A DNA stretch of 64,000 bases, from contig CM077658.1 in the NCBI GenBank assembly GCA_039707465.1, positions 16,635,574 through 16,699,573 on the forward strand. Direction: 5' to 3'. This document shows, one piece after another, positions 53,735 through 64,000 of the stretch. The DNA is from Rhabdophis nuchalis. Taxonomy: Eukaryota; Chordata; Lepidosauria; Squamata; Natricidae. Numbering within the stretch: position 1 is the first letter of the stretch; the number at the start of each line of letters is the position of its first letter. The notes under the pieces were generated by a model. That model worked only from the letters and a program-made list of their open reading frames with translations, did not search any database and had not been told where the DNA came from. The position numbers and the translations under genes are program-made.

Positions 53735-54380
53735 CCCCCCCCCACCCGCGGGGCGGAGATCGGCGGGCGAGGCGAACCCAATTCCCAACCTACCTTCTTG
53801 TGACTTCCTTGGCTCCGCTCCAAGCCGAGACGACCTCGGCCGCTCTCTCTCGATCCCTGCGATCGCAAGGGGCCAGTTCAAAGATCCTCTTTCTCCGATC
53901 CGCTAGAAGAGTTAGGCGGGTCGTTGCAACCCTGACAGTGAGAAGTTCCCCTCGCAATTTAGGATCTCCCCCGAGATCCACTGGATCTGGCTGGAAACCA
54001 GATCCAGGGCGGCGCTTACTTCAGAGTAGATCCCAACAGCGAGGCACGATCAAAATAAATGCCTGCTTTTCTCTCTCTCTCTTCCCTTTTCTTTCTTTCT
54101 TTCTTTCTTTCTTTCTTTTCCTTCCGGATTCGCGATCTCCGCGGCGAGGACTAAAAAGTTACACGGGGAGAAAGTATCTTCGGAACGCACGAACTCTCCA
54201 ACATTCCACGCCCTCCCCTTGATGTCGGGGCCCCAGCCAATCAGCGCGACGCCAGTGGGAAGCCAGACCATCCGGTTCTGGAACGCTCAAGTCTCGGCGT
54301 TCCAACGCTTAGACCCGCCCCGCCAGCAGAAGAGGACAATCGTGAAAGGAAGGAAGGAAGAAAACGCCAGGAAACGAATC
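53735..54380 (-). promoter_or_regulatory. PLEKHF1: CpG-rich PLEKHF1 promoter and probable first exon
   Basis: CpG-dense block in a repeat-rich region. On the minus strand a good donor (AAG then GTAGGT) puts the end of a non-coding exon at 53794. It would join the coding exon acceptor at 47025 across a 6.8-kb intron. A CTTT run lies at 54091-54118. The exon start is not determined. Confidence 0.5.
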
Positions 54381-54443
54381 AGAACAGGCACAATCGGAGC
54401 CTGGTGATTTATTTATTTGTTTTGGGGGTGGGGAGAGGGGGCG

Positions 54444-55006
54444 GGCAAGAAGGAGGAGGAGGAGAAGAAGAGGGGGAGAAAGGAGGGAGAGGAGAAGGAG
54501 AAGAAAGGAGGAGGAGGAGGAGAAGAGGTGGAGAAGGAGAAGGAGGAGAAGAAGAGGGGGAGGAGAACAAGAACAAGAAGGGGAGGAGGAGGGGGAGAAG
54601 GAGAAGAAGAACAAGAAGAGGAGGAGAAGGGAGTGAGAGGAGAAGGAGAAGAAGAGGTGGAGAAGGAGAAGAAGGAGGAGGAGAAGAAGAGGGGGAGGAG
54701 AACAAGAACAAGAAAAGAAAAAGAAGGGGAGGAGGAGGGGGGAGAAGGAGAAGAAGAAGAAGAGGAGAAGGGAGGGAGAGGAGAAGGAGAAGGAAGGAGG
54801 AGGAGGAGGAGAAGAAGAGGAAAGGAGGAGGAGGAGAAGAGGGGGAGAAGAACAAGAACAAGAAAAGAAAAAGAAGGGGAGGGGAGGAGGGAGAAGGAGA
54901 AGAAGAACAAGATGAGGAGGAGAAGGGAGGGAGAGGAGAAGGAGAAGAAGAAGAAAGGAGGAGGAGAAGAAGAGGGGGAGAAGAGGAGGGGAGGAGGAGG
55001 GAAAAA
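54444..55006. repeat. 560-bp polypurine GGA/GAA tract
   Basis: Nearly pure purine on the plus strand, built of GGA, GAAG and GAAC patches, with longer sub-repeats (for example 'gagaacaagaacaagaa' at about 54568, 54698 and 54850). The long frames here are repeat artefacts. Confidence 0.97.
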
Positions 55007-55354
55007 AGATGAACTGTGTAGTCAGGGCAAGAGATGTGACAGCAAAATCTGGGAGACGTGGTGAAGCCCACGTAGAAGAAAAGATTGTCGGGGTGGGGGG
55101 GGGGAGGAGAATCTGGGGAGAAGAGGAACCCATGAAGAAGTTCGAATCATGACCAAAAAAAAGGGAGTGGATTTTTCCTGAATGGATCTCCCAAAAGGAG
55201 AGAAGATTGGAGTTGTTCTGTCCTGTGTTTAGAACAAGAGATACCCATCATCTGAGCTCAACCAGTACTGAGATGATGTCCTTGATAACCTCAGGGCAGG
55301 AGGGGGAAGAACCGAGTAGACCAAGAACCAGAAAGTGGTGTCCTCTCCACCTCT

Positions 55355-55760
55355 TCTTTTTCCTGACAGACAGAACAATTACTCAGTGGAACCACCCGCT
55401 TCCAGAAGTTGTGGGTATTTCCAACACTGGAGGGTTTTTTAAGACGCGGAGAAGTTGCCTTCGGAAGTTGTGGGAGCTTCATCACTGGAAGCTTTCAAGA
55501 AGCGACTGAACTGCCATCCGTCAGAAATGGTGTAGGGCAGAGGTTCCCAAACTTGGTAACTTTTAAGACTTGTGGACTTCAACTCCCAGAATTCTCCAGC
55601 CAGCAGAGCTGGCTGGAGAATTCTGGGAGTTGAAGTCCACAAGTCTTAAAAGTTACCAAGTTTGGGAACCTCTGGTGTAGGGTCTCCTGCTTGGGGGGGG
55701 GGGGGGTTGGACTAGATGACTTACAAGGTCCCTTCCAACTGTTAATCTGAATCGTATTCT
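55355..55760 (+). mobile_element. CR1 LINE 3' end, split by a MITE
   Basis: 'acagaacaattactcagtgg' and 'ccagaagttgtggg' on the left; 'ggttggactagatgactta' and 'caaggtcccttccaac' on the right. Interrupted at 55538-55674. Confidence 0.85.
55538..55674. mobile_element. Palindromic hAT-type MITE with perfect 8-bp TSD
   Basis: Ends CAGAGGTTCCCAAACTTGG and CCAAGTTTGGGAACCTCTG; 137 bp, self-complementary. Exact duplication GTGTAGGG at 55530-55537 and 55675-55682. Confidence 0.93.
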
Positions 55761-55974
55761 CTATTCCCAACCGTGAACCTGCCAATGTTTTAAAATCAAA
55801 ACTGAACATGACACGGAATGGGGGGGAAACATCCCCCCCCTAAAGTCAATGGTAAGGAATATATTAAGTTGGTTTCAACTAGTTTCTGGGTTTTTTTTCT
55901 GAGGGTAAACTAAAGGTAAGGTGAAAGACCAAGATACGTTTGATGGAAATAACTGCTTCAAGAAATGAAGGTGA

Positions 55975-56075
55975 AATAACAGAGTTGGAAGGGACCTTGG
56001 AGGTCTTCTAGTCCAGCCCCCTGCTTAGGCAGGAAACCCTATACCAGTTTAGACAAATGGCTGCCAAGGAATGGT
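55975..56075 (-). mobile_element. CR1 LINE 3' end fragment
   Basis: 'agagttggaagggaccttgg' and 'aggtcttctagtccagcccc'. Confidence 0.85.
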
Positions 56076-56079
56076 TGGA

Positions 56080-56785
56080 CAGTGATTTGCTGAGAGCTTT
56101 CAAAAGCCTTGTGGCTTCCCCATGAAATATATTCCTGCAATGTAAATCTTTCGACGTTGTCAGTGTCATAATCAATTTCTAAGCCTCGCTGTTTGCAAGC
56201 AATATTTCAACCTGGTTTCATTTTCCTTCAGCTGAGCCACTTTTTGTGCATTTGTTGACTTTAGCCTTACTAGCAGAGAGCACATTTCTCTTTCGAATTC
56301 TTATATCTTCTCTTGCACCTGTTTTATTTAAAAAGCCATCTTTTATGCCCTGCTTGGTTTTTTTTTTTTTTATTGTACAAAGGAAATCATGACAAAATGA
56401 TTAGATATTTCAAACACGAAAGCTTAGGTAGATTAGCCAGTTCAAATATTAGCACGGGGAGAAAAATATTGCCGAGAACTCGCATTGCAATCATGATAAG
56501 TTAATTTTAAAAGTTGTAACGGTGTTCACCATGATAGGCACAAATCTTCACTGGAGTAGGTAGAAAAAAAACACAGGCTTGATTAAAAGGTAAAGGAACT
56601 TTTGATTAAGAGACTGTCAAAATCATGTGACACGAACAGTTGTTTTATACTATCCATGTTCCACAGTACTCCAAATGCAGCTATTCCCTTCCTGAAACCT
56701 TGCAGATGGCATACAGCTTCCAAAATTGTAGTAGTTTATTTTTGTCTCTCTAATTTTTACAGTTATGTTGAATATTATTCTCATT
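56080..56785. other. Intergenic, no feature seen
   Basis: AT-rich. No gene or repeat family is recognised. Confidence 0.35.
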
Positions 56786-56787
56786 AA

Positions 56788-57000
56788 TAGCAATAGCACT
56801 TAGACCGCTATTTACAGCCCCCAACTTTACAGCCCTGACTAAGCGGTTTACAGAGTCAGCCTCTTGCCCCCAACAATCCGGGTCCACATTTTACCCACCG
56901 CGAAGGATGGAAGGCTGAATCAATGGATTGAACTGCAGACTGTGGGCAGAGTCAGCCTGCAATACCACATTATAAATTGTACCACCACGGACGGACAGAT
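56788..57000 (-). mobile_element. tRNA-headed MIR/L2-like SINE
   Basis: 'agcaatagcacttagacc' and 'cagagtcagcctcttgcccc'; the head is damaged. Confidence 0.8.
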
Positions 57001-57009
57001 GGACGGATG

Positions 57010-57240
57010 GAATAGCAAATAGCATTTAGACTTATATACCGCTTCACAGTGCTTTACAGCCCTGACTAAATGGTTTACAGAGTCAGCCTCTTGCCCCCAA
57101 CAATCTGGGTCCTCATTTTACCCACCTCAAAAGGATTGAAGGCTGAATCAACAGATTGAACTCCAGACTGTGGGCAGAGCCAGCCGGCAATACTACATTC
57201 TAAATTGTACCACCATGGAAAGAGGGAAGGAAGGAAGGAA
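57010..57240 (-). mobile_element. tRNA-headed MIR/L2-like SINE
   Basis: A second copy of the same family and orientation. The odd damaged head matches the previous copy ('attgtaccaccat'), followed by a short GGAA run, so the copies probably arose by tandem duplication. Confidence 0.8.
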
Positions 57241-57254
57241 GGAAGGGAGATATG

Positions 57255-57410
57255 GAATAGCAATAGCACTTAAATTTATATACCGCTTCACAGTGCTTTA
57301 TAGCTCCGACTACGCCATTTACAGAATCAGCCCCTTGCCCCCCAAAATCTGGGTCCTCATTTTACCCACCTCGGAAGGATGGAAGGCTGAGTCAACCATG
57401 AAATCCTCAA
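57255..57410 (-). mobile_element. tRNA-headed MIR/L2-like SINE, truncated
   Basis: Third member of the cluster, 'agcaatagcacttaaattta' to 'aaggctgagtcaacc'. Confidence 0.8.
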
Positions 57411-57879
57411 TTCTCCCCCAAGCTAACCCCGCGACTGAACGGTGCCTCCCTCCTTCCTATCCTCAGGGTGTCACAGCAGCGAGCAAGTGATGGGGGAACG
57501 CTTTCCCGTTTAACCCTAAGCAGAGACAGAATTGGGCCTGTGGTTCCCGCAGCTTTGCATTCCGGCGCCCTCCACGCAGCAACGGTTTTATGGAACGCTG
57601 GGAGAAAAAGGAGGTGAAAAACTGCTGGAGAATTTGTTTTTAATTAAGCCATCAGGCTTGATGGGCTATCCCTGCCATGCAGTAAAATCACCCCTAGCGA
57701 AGGTTAGGAAAGGCATTTGGTTCCGATGAGCGGCTTCAAATCACCCCCAGATTGTGATAGGATGATGGCTCCCTGGAGCTCAGAGGAGACGGTTTTCCTT
57801 AGATTTGTCTTATTGCGAGGAAGGAGGAAGGGCACGAAGAGAAGGGTCTTGGAGGGACGAGGAAAAAGGAACGCGGTGG

Positions 57880-58130
57880 CTGAGGCTACGGGCTCAGGTG
57901 GCAACACGGTTTGCGAGGGCATCATTTTTAAAGCTGGGAGGAATCTGGATCTCCCTCTGCAATGCTTCCACCCATTCGTTCTCGTCCTACCCTCGAGAGC
58001 CATTGAGGATAAATCTCCACCTTCTTCCCGGTCACGGCTCTTCAACTATTGGAAGATGGCCTCTGGGTTGCTCCTCAACCTTCCCTTTCTTGAGGCTAAG
58101 TGTAGCCAGGTTCCTCAACCGTTCTTCTTG
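57880..58130 (-). mobile_element. CR1-like LINE coding remnant (different subfamily)
   Basis: The minus strand reads DREEGGDLSSMALEGRTRTN, comparable to the CR1 ORF2 C-terminal segment seen at 8890-8960. Confidence 0.5.
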
Positions 58131-58134
58131 ACGC

Positions 58135-58240
58135 TTATTTATTTATTTTATTTATTTTTCATATTTATAACCCGCTCCCATCTCACAACAAGGGACTCGG
58201 GGCGGCGAACATAGAATTAAATCAATAAATTTAATTCTTA
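58135..58240 (-). mobile_element. L2-like LINE 3' end
   Basis: 'tatttataacccgctccca' and 'gggactcggggcggcg' in reverse. Confidence 0.65.
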
Positions 58241-58254
58241 GCCTCCAAGCCAGA

Positions 58255-58350
58255 CTTTCTCAGCCTTGGCAGCTTTGAGACGTGTGGACTGCTGGCTGGA
58301 GAATTCAGGAAGCAGAAGTCCACCCGTCTTAAAGTTGCTAACCACTGAGA
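58255..58350. mobile_element. Diverged palindromic MITE
   Basis: 'ttctcagccttggcagcttt' and 'taaagttgctaaccactgag' are inverted; related to the family at 20574 and 55538. Confidence 0.55.
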
Positions 58351-58967
58351 AACATTTATTTATTCATTGGAATTTGTCAAACAAAAACGAGAACAAGAAT
58401 TAAGAGAATAAAGATACAATGACGGGGATGATAGGCATGCTAGCGCACTTACACCCCCCCTCCCCTCCGGACCACTTAAGTATGAAGTAAGGTCCATATG
58501 GCTCTAAGCCTGGGGATCCGGCCCGCAGAATGTTTAGATCTGGCCAGGGAGCTGCCCTGGAAACAACGAAGGCCTATTTCTTTGAGAGATTCCAGGAGAG
58601 GTGGCCAGCGACAAAGGAAAAGATGTATTTCTCTTTTTTCTTTTAATCATTCCAGGCTCTTCTAGGATTATTCGGGTGACTTGTTTCATTGTAGGTGAAA
58701 TTGCCTTATAATATCGTTTTTGGAAGCCGATGAGTTTTAGAGAATGTACGGAAGTGACTTTGAAAGTATGCTCTGCCCCCTTGTGGGAGGAATAGGAACA
58801 CCCGGGTTTTCAGAAAATGATTGGACAGGAGACGGGGAAATCTCGAGTGGGTTTTATTTATTTATTTACTTTGTCAAACATGCACGAGATCATGGGTGTA
58901 AGTATGAACATGGACAGGAACAAAGGAAATGAGTAGGCACGCTGGTAATAATAGATTCCTATTGTTG

Positions 58968-59205
58968 GAATCGGGATGCGGTGGCTCATTGGCTAAGACA
59001 CTGAGCTTGTCGATCAGAAAGGTTGGCAGTTCGGCGGTTCGAATCCCTACTCAACGGAGTGAGCTCCTGTTACTTGTCCCAGCTTCTGCCAACCTAGCAC
59101 TTTGAAAGCATGTAAAAATGCAAGTAGAAAAATAGGCACCACCTTTGGTGGGAAGGTAACAGCGTTCCGTGTGCCTTTAATCATGCCGGCCACATGACCA
59201 CAGAG
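58968..59205 (+). mobile_element. Sauria-type SINE, tail truncated
   Basis: Head 'gcggtggctcattggctaag', B-box 'ggttcgaatccc', body to 'catgaccacagagatgtc'. Confidence 0.9.
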
Positions 59206-59261
59206 ATGTCTGCCTTCAGTTGATTTACCAAAGCCAAAATACCAGTTTTTCCCAACTTTTG

Positions 59262-59712
59262 TTGTTGTTAGTTGCGAAGTTGTGTCCCTCCCATCGCGAC
59301 CTTATGGACAATGTTCCTCCAGGCCTTCCTGTCCTCTACCATCCTCTGGAGTCCGTTTAAGCTCACACTGATGCCATCCAGCCACCTCCTTCTCTGTGGT
59401 CCCTTTCTTCTTTTGCCCTCCATCTTTCTCAGCATGAGGCTCTTCTCCAGGGAGTCCTTCCTTCTCATTAGGTGGCCAAAGTCTTTTGAGTTTCCTCTTC
59501 AGGATCTGGCCTTCTAAAGAGCAGCCAGGGTGGATCTCCTCTAGGACTGACCAGTTGGATGGCCTTGCAGTCCAAGGGACTCTCAGGAGTTTTCTCCAGC
59601 ACCATGGTTCAAAGGCCTCAATTCTTTGGCCATCAGCCTTCCTTATGGTCCAATCTTCATAGCCGTACTTCGCAACTGGGAAAACCATAGCCTTGACTAG
59701 ATGCACTTTGTT
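59262..59712 (-). mobile_element. BovB (RTE) LINE 3' end
   Basis: The minus strand reads AMVFPVAKYGYEDWTIRKAD, FEPWCWRKLLRVPWTARPSN and [18 protein letters not shown] phrases, with a frameshift. This is the C-terminal BovB ORF. Confidence 0.88.
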
Positions 59713-59721
59713 GACAGGGTG

Positions 59722-59850
59722 ATGTTTTATTTATTTTTATTTATTTTATTATATTTATATCCCGCCCTTCTCCACAGAGGACCCAGAGCGGCGCACAGGA
59801 ATGTAAAAACATACAAAAAATAAATACATAATTTAAAATATATTAAACTA
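59722..59850 (-). mobile_element. L2-like LINE 3' end
   Basis: 'tatttatatcccgcccttct' and 'ccacagaggacccagagcgg' in reverse, next to the BovB end. Confidence 0.75.
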
Positions 59851-60159
59851 TTCTAATCCTATGCTATGTCATCTGCTTTTTAGTAGGATGTCTAGATTTG
59901 CCATCGCTTTCCTCCAATCCGCCTCTACCTTTCCAACGTGGTACAACCTGTATCAAGAAGAGAGGAAGTCTCTAGGCTGTGTGATTTTGTTTTCTTCGAT
60001 TTATAAGGGTCTCCCGAATTCCTCTCCTCTCCACTTTGCTTCTTGCCACTCTGTCAAAATATCCTGCCTGGGCATTGCTCACAGATTTGAGCCTTGCTGA
60101 AAGCTTCCATTTGCCAAAGCGGCTTCCCCCTCATTAGCACAGGGCTGCAATCAAACTCC

Positions 60160-60600
60160 TTAATTCCTGGAATAAAATACCGCGGAATATGTTACTGAGA
60201 CCGTTAAACCTTCCATCTGCATTATCTGGGATGGCTCCTTACCTTTTATTCAATGGGTAACCGCCATGCCAGCTCCCCTATAAAAAACCCCCTCCGATGG
60301 CTACTGTGGCAACGGGTAGAGGCTCCTCTGAGGGAAATAATCCTCCGTGAGAGAGGCGTAATGATCATTTACATTAATTAGCCAGGCACCTAATGGAGTG
60401 TTGAAAAGCAGCGAGCGCGTCGGCATTCTTCTGCAAGAGGTTCCAGCTCTCCGGCTTGAATGTTCCAATGCCGTCATTATTTGAAACAAGCCAGTAGGCG
60501 GCCAACGTAGTTAGCCAGGCAAGCAATGAGGAAGCGACGAAAAGACGACCCTTGCTTCCTCCTGCTTTACATGGTGGGAGCTTGCTGCGGTCGCTCGGGA
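60160..60600. other. Repeat-free block, candidate conserved noncoding DNA
   Basis: Balanced composition with 'atcatttacattaattagcc' (homeodomain-type core) at about 60362-60382. No supported frame. Confidence 0.4.
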
Positions 60601-60610
60601 GGCTGAATTA

Positions 60611-60700
60611 CCGTATTTTTCAGAGTATTAGACGCACCTCCCCCCACCGGAAAAAAAGGGTGAAAATCTGGCTGCGTCTTATACACTGAATGCAGCACTT
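60611..60700 (+). mobile_element. MITE end of the 17470 family
   Basis: 'ccgtatttttcagagtatta' and 'ctggctgcgtcttatacact'; the other end is not seen. Confidence 0.55.
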
Positions 60701-61099
60701 TTGGCCTCCCGAAACCCGGCCCTCTTTGCAAAAATAGACGTGCAGAGGGTTTGGGGGACCTGCGACATGCTCCTGGGGGCAAAAACGAGCAAAAAACGGG
60801 CCGGTTTTTGCTTGTTTGTGCCTCCCCCCAGCCCCCAGGAGCATGCTACAAGCCTCCCAAAGCCTCTGCATGTTGTTGGGTTTTTTTGCAAAAAAAAAAA
60901 AAAGCGCCTTTTCCCACCCCGTGCTTCCCGCCATGTATGACCCCCCCATGCATGCATGCGCCCCACTACCCTTGCACATACACACGTCTCCCACATTCGC
61001 CGCAGAGAATCAATAATCAGCTAGCCGGCGGCAGGACCACGCGCATGCACGGTGGGGCTGACCTGGGGCAAAGGCTGGTGAAATATATCCTCTTTCTGC

Positions 61100-61500
61100 T
61101 GTCAGGATGCCCGTTGTGTTTTGCTTGGATTTCAGCGCTGTAAACCATCTTGAAGAAGTTAGTGAAATCTGGTAGCATCCATAATTATTGGTAAAATGAG
61201 ATCCTTGAAGAATAAGTTTCGTAGTCTGTATGTCGGACATAAATCAAGTTGCATATCCACACCTTACTTTGTGTGCCCTTCACAGTCTAATGAAACAGTC
61301 CTTACTTTAATTTGGATAGCATCTTCACTAACGATGTTGATTTAAGACATGCATTAAAGGCCCATAATGTTAATTAACTGGACTGTGCCAATAAAGTTCT
61401 ATTAGCCCTTCCTATTAAATTAATATGGTAGGCATTTAACAGATGTCCTAATTAGATGTTACATCATGGAATGAAGTAAATCAGAGTGAAGTCACTGTTG
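61100..61500. other. Repeat-free AT-rich block, candidate conserved noncoding DNA
   Basis: Dense homeodomain-type sites: 'aatgttaattaactgg', 'tattaaattaatatgg', 'gtcctaattagatg'. No coding frame. Confidence 0.4.
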
Positions 61501-61811
61501 AAGGGGAAGTTTATGCTATACATATACGACATTATAAGTAAAATGTATGTATGTTTATGTCCAGGAATTTGGTGTATTGAAGATGTTGTAAAGCATGCAA
61601 GGTGAAAGAGGTATGGGAGAGGGGCGGAGGGCAACCATTGAGAAGGGATGCTGAGGATAAAGCAGAATGATGGGTGAAGATGTCCCCAATCGATGTATGT
61701 GGGACAAAGGTGGAATAATGGGGAAGTGGAGAAGAATGTATTGAGCGGAGACGTTTTGTTGCTGAGGCACATGCGTGAGGATGCAATGTGGGTTAGGAAG
61801 AGAGTCAGATG

Positions 61812-61990
61812 GGTTGTGGCATCTATCTGTCTGTCTGTCTGTCCGTCCGTCCGTCTCTGTCTGTTTTCCCCCTTTCTAAGGGAGTGTACTACTGTCAACT
61901 CATACCATGGTAACTTCACTGCGCTCTACATTTAAAGGACACAGACAGACAGACAGACAGACTTTAAATGTACAGCGCAGTGGAGTTACT
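61812..61990. repeat. (GTCT)/(GTCC)n and an inverted repeat around (GACA)n
   Basis: 'cactgcgct.tacatttaaag' (61918-61937) is inverted at 61962-61985 around a (GACA)n spacer; the outer parts also pair imperfectly. Confidence 0.75.
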
Positions 61991-61994
61991 TCAC

Positions 61995-63290
61995 AGTACT
62001 ACACAAGCAGGAAAATCAACATTAGAAATTACATTTGGTGAGGACATTTTCCCCCTATGAATAAATACCTGGCCAATGCCAGGTTATCGGCTAGTATCAT
62101 CTACAATCACTTGATCTGCCACTCACAAACCAAAAGGAAAAACAAGCACAAAGACATAAAAACCACTTAAAAATTGTGGAGGGGCCAGAAGTAGTCAAAC
62201 CAAAGCAGAGCTTTTCAAGCTTCTTGTTCCACCTTCCAGAAACCATTTCAAACATCTTCCTGTTTGTAGAAGAAGGTTTCCATATTTCCCACCAAAACTG
62301 GCAAAACTGTCTGTCTGTCTGTCATCTATTTCCATTATCTATCCAGCCAGCCAGCCATCCTCTCTATCATCTATCTCCATCACCTATCTAGAGCAATGTA
62401 AATGTTCTACATAGATGATAGAACTATCATGGGACAATTGTGCAAAGAAAGAGAATGCCATTTAATCCAACGTAGTTGGATAGCCCAGCTGTTGTTCAGT
62501 CTAACAACTGTTGTATGGCCTAACTAGAAACCACACCACCCTGTGTAATGCTTACCACTGAAACTTAACCCAACTGGACAATGCTTATTATAGACCCCAG
62601 ATAGTCAAATCTGAGCACATTGCTGCTTTGGACATTTAAAAAAAAAAGAAATGTCAAACATTTTTCATTCCATATTACAAATGAGAATATTTTAAATAAC
62701 ATAATACAAAATCCAACATGGCAGAAGTATAGAGTTAGAACGATACGTCTTAAAATGTGACAATTTCAATCTCAAATTTGCCAGTCTTTGCCGGCCAAAA
62801 CCAATACAAGCAAGAACCCACTTTGGGTTCAGGAAGATCTGAGCAGGGTAATTATCCTCGCTGCTGCTGTTGCTTCTTGTGCTTCATTTTCTTCTTAGAA
62901 GAAAAGATGGTGGTGGATTCTCTGAACCCTTGGAAACAAAACTTTCCAATTTTGCAGACCAATCTCCCCACCCCACAGATCACAGATCCATTGTTCCTTG
63001 TCCCTTGAACTTTTTTGCAGAGCGTTCACTTGCTCGAAACTGGATCCTGCTTCCGTAGATGTAGGAGACAAACCCATCCATTTCAAGGCTGAAGATATTG
63101 TTCCGCTTTGGAATAACTGAAAGAAGCCCCAAAATGCCCTTTTAGTTAAACGATTGAACACAGCGCACAGATCTTACAAGGAACAAACAGAGAAATTCTC
63201 TTGTCTTAAAATATTAGAAGCAAGAAGTAGATATAAATGAAGTCTGGGGGAAAAAAACGTAGAAAGGAAGAGACTTAACATTCCAGTTGG
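61995..63290. other. Intergenic, no gene seen
   Basis: (GTCT)n and (CCAG)n runs lie at 62310-62360. The rest is unique sequence with no supported exon. Confidence 0.35.
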
Positions 63291-63294
63291 AGAC

Positions 63295-63702
63295 TGTTCT
63301 GACCGAGGCTTCCCAAGAGCATGAAGCAAACTCCTGGTCCCAACAAAAAACCCTTTTATTAATTTACTGTGAATTATTCTTATTCACGTCCAACAAAGTC
63401 TTTCAAGGGAGGATTTTCAGTCACAGACTTTATCTGGCTCCTGTGGCCTCACTCCCAAGTCAACCCTTTTTCTTTAGCTGTTCCCTTCGTCTGGCAACAC
63501 TGTGCATGCACACTCTAGGAACAGGCTCCAGCTGTTCGTCTGCCTCACTGATGTCTGACTTTGAAGGCAGCTGGTAACTGGCATAGAGTTCTCTGCCTCA
63601 TCAGAGCCTTCTCCAGACTCCAGGACTGGCCCGTGTTCCTCCCCAACCTCCTCACTGTCTGAATCTGCTGCCAGCTCTGCTGGCCACTGGCAGGCCATAA
63701 CA
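63295..63702 (-). mobile_element. LTR element copy
   Basis: Reverse copy of the LTR at 18539-19497, with both TG/CA ends (TGTTATGGCC... and ...TCGGTCAGAACA) and an internal deletion. Flanks show no clear duplication. Confidence 0.7.
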
Positions 63703-64000
63703 CAGATGGGTCTAGTATGCAAGAGAGATTTAAGAGTCTTAATTGCAATTCTAATGAAATAATTCCACCCAGCATCAGATTGCGAGTGTGTATCTATTAA
63801 ACAAACTGAAGGAAAGGTTACTGAACTAAAAAGACACAGAGTGTAGGGCTTGGTTTTTAAAAAGCAGCTTGGAATGCATAGAATTCCGTTGATGTTACAA
63901 GAACTCCTTCCACCGCTGAAGCCAGGAGCAAAAACACAGAAGTGCAGGACTATGTAAAGGAGGAAGAGGAGAAAAAAAGAGAAAGAAAGGAAAAACTGCA
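63703..64000. other. Window end, no feature seen
   Basis: Purine-rich at the very end (63955-63995). No gene is seen. Confidence 0.35.

Noticed and set aside
54309..55133. Frames of 200-274 codons
   Set aside because: Purine tract artefact (poly Glu/Lys/Arg/Gly, or Leu/Ser/Pro on the other strand).

Overview
This window is vertebrate nuclear DNA, almost certainly from a squamate reptile and probably a snake. The evidence is the repeat content. It holds many copies of a tRNA-headed SINE with a BovB-like tail (Sauria SINE type), a second tRNA-headed SINE with an MIR/L2-like body, CR1, L2-like, BovB/RTE and R4-like LINE ends, several hAT-type miniature elements with perfect 8-bp target duplications, LTR fragments, and very long GATA, CTTT, GGA and TTC microsatellites. 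Genes are few, split by introns, and have normal GT-AG splice sites.

Left part (1-14.6 kb): a complete six-exon plus-strand gene for a 269-residue BtpA-family protein (the family of C. elegans F13E9.13, predicted TIM-barrel). A GC-rich stretch at the window start may be its promoter. Its introns hold SINEs, a BovB tail, a CR1, a solo LTR, large microsatellites and several low-repeat blocks that look like conserved noncoding DNA.

Middle left (14.6-29 kb): no gene recognised. The region holds hAT elements (one amplified as exact 100-bp units), an LTR interrupted by a CR1, SINEs, pyrimidine tracts and a TG-rich minisatellite.

Middle (29-42 kb): the C19orf12 locus. A GC-rich promoter block (about 29.2-29.8 kb) is followed by two coding exons for a 141-residue, glycine-rich membrane protein and a 3' UTR with a poly(A) signal. 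About 8-9 kb downstream the locus is repeated as a diverged tandem copy: promoter block, exon 2, exon 3 and 3' UTR are all recognisable. The daughter copy keeps splice sites and intron phases and an open frame, but has lost the glycine-rich hairpin. It also has extra upstream exon-like segments whose phases fit together, partly duplicated as an exon pair, with a Tc1-like transposon between the pairs. I consider this the most interesting part of the window.

Right part (42-64 kb): LINE ends around ATT microsatellites, then PLEKHF1 (PH-FYVE protein, minus strand, single coding exon) with a probable non-coding first exon and CpG-rich promoter about 6.8 kb away. A 560-bp polypurine tract lies behind that promoter. 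The rest is repeats with some unique, AT-rich possibly regulatory blocks.

C19orf12 and PLEKHF1 are convergent neighbours, as I recall them in human 19q12, which supports both identifications. The genes do not form an operon or one pathway. C19orf12 acts at mitochondria/ER membranes, PLEKHF1 at endosomes/lysosomes, and the BtpA protein has no established vertebrate function.
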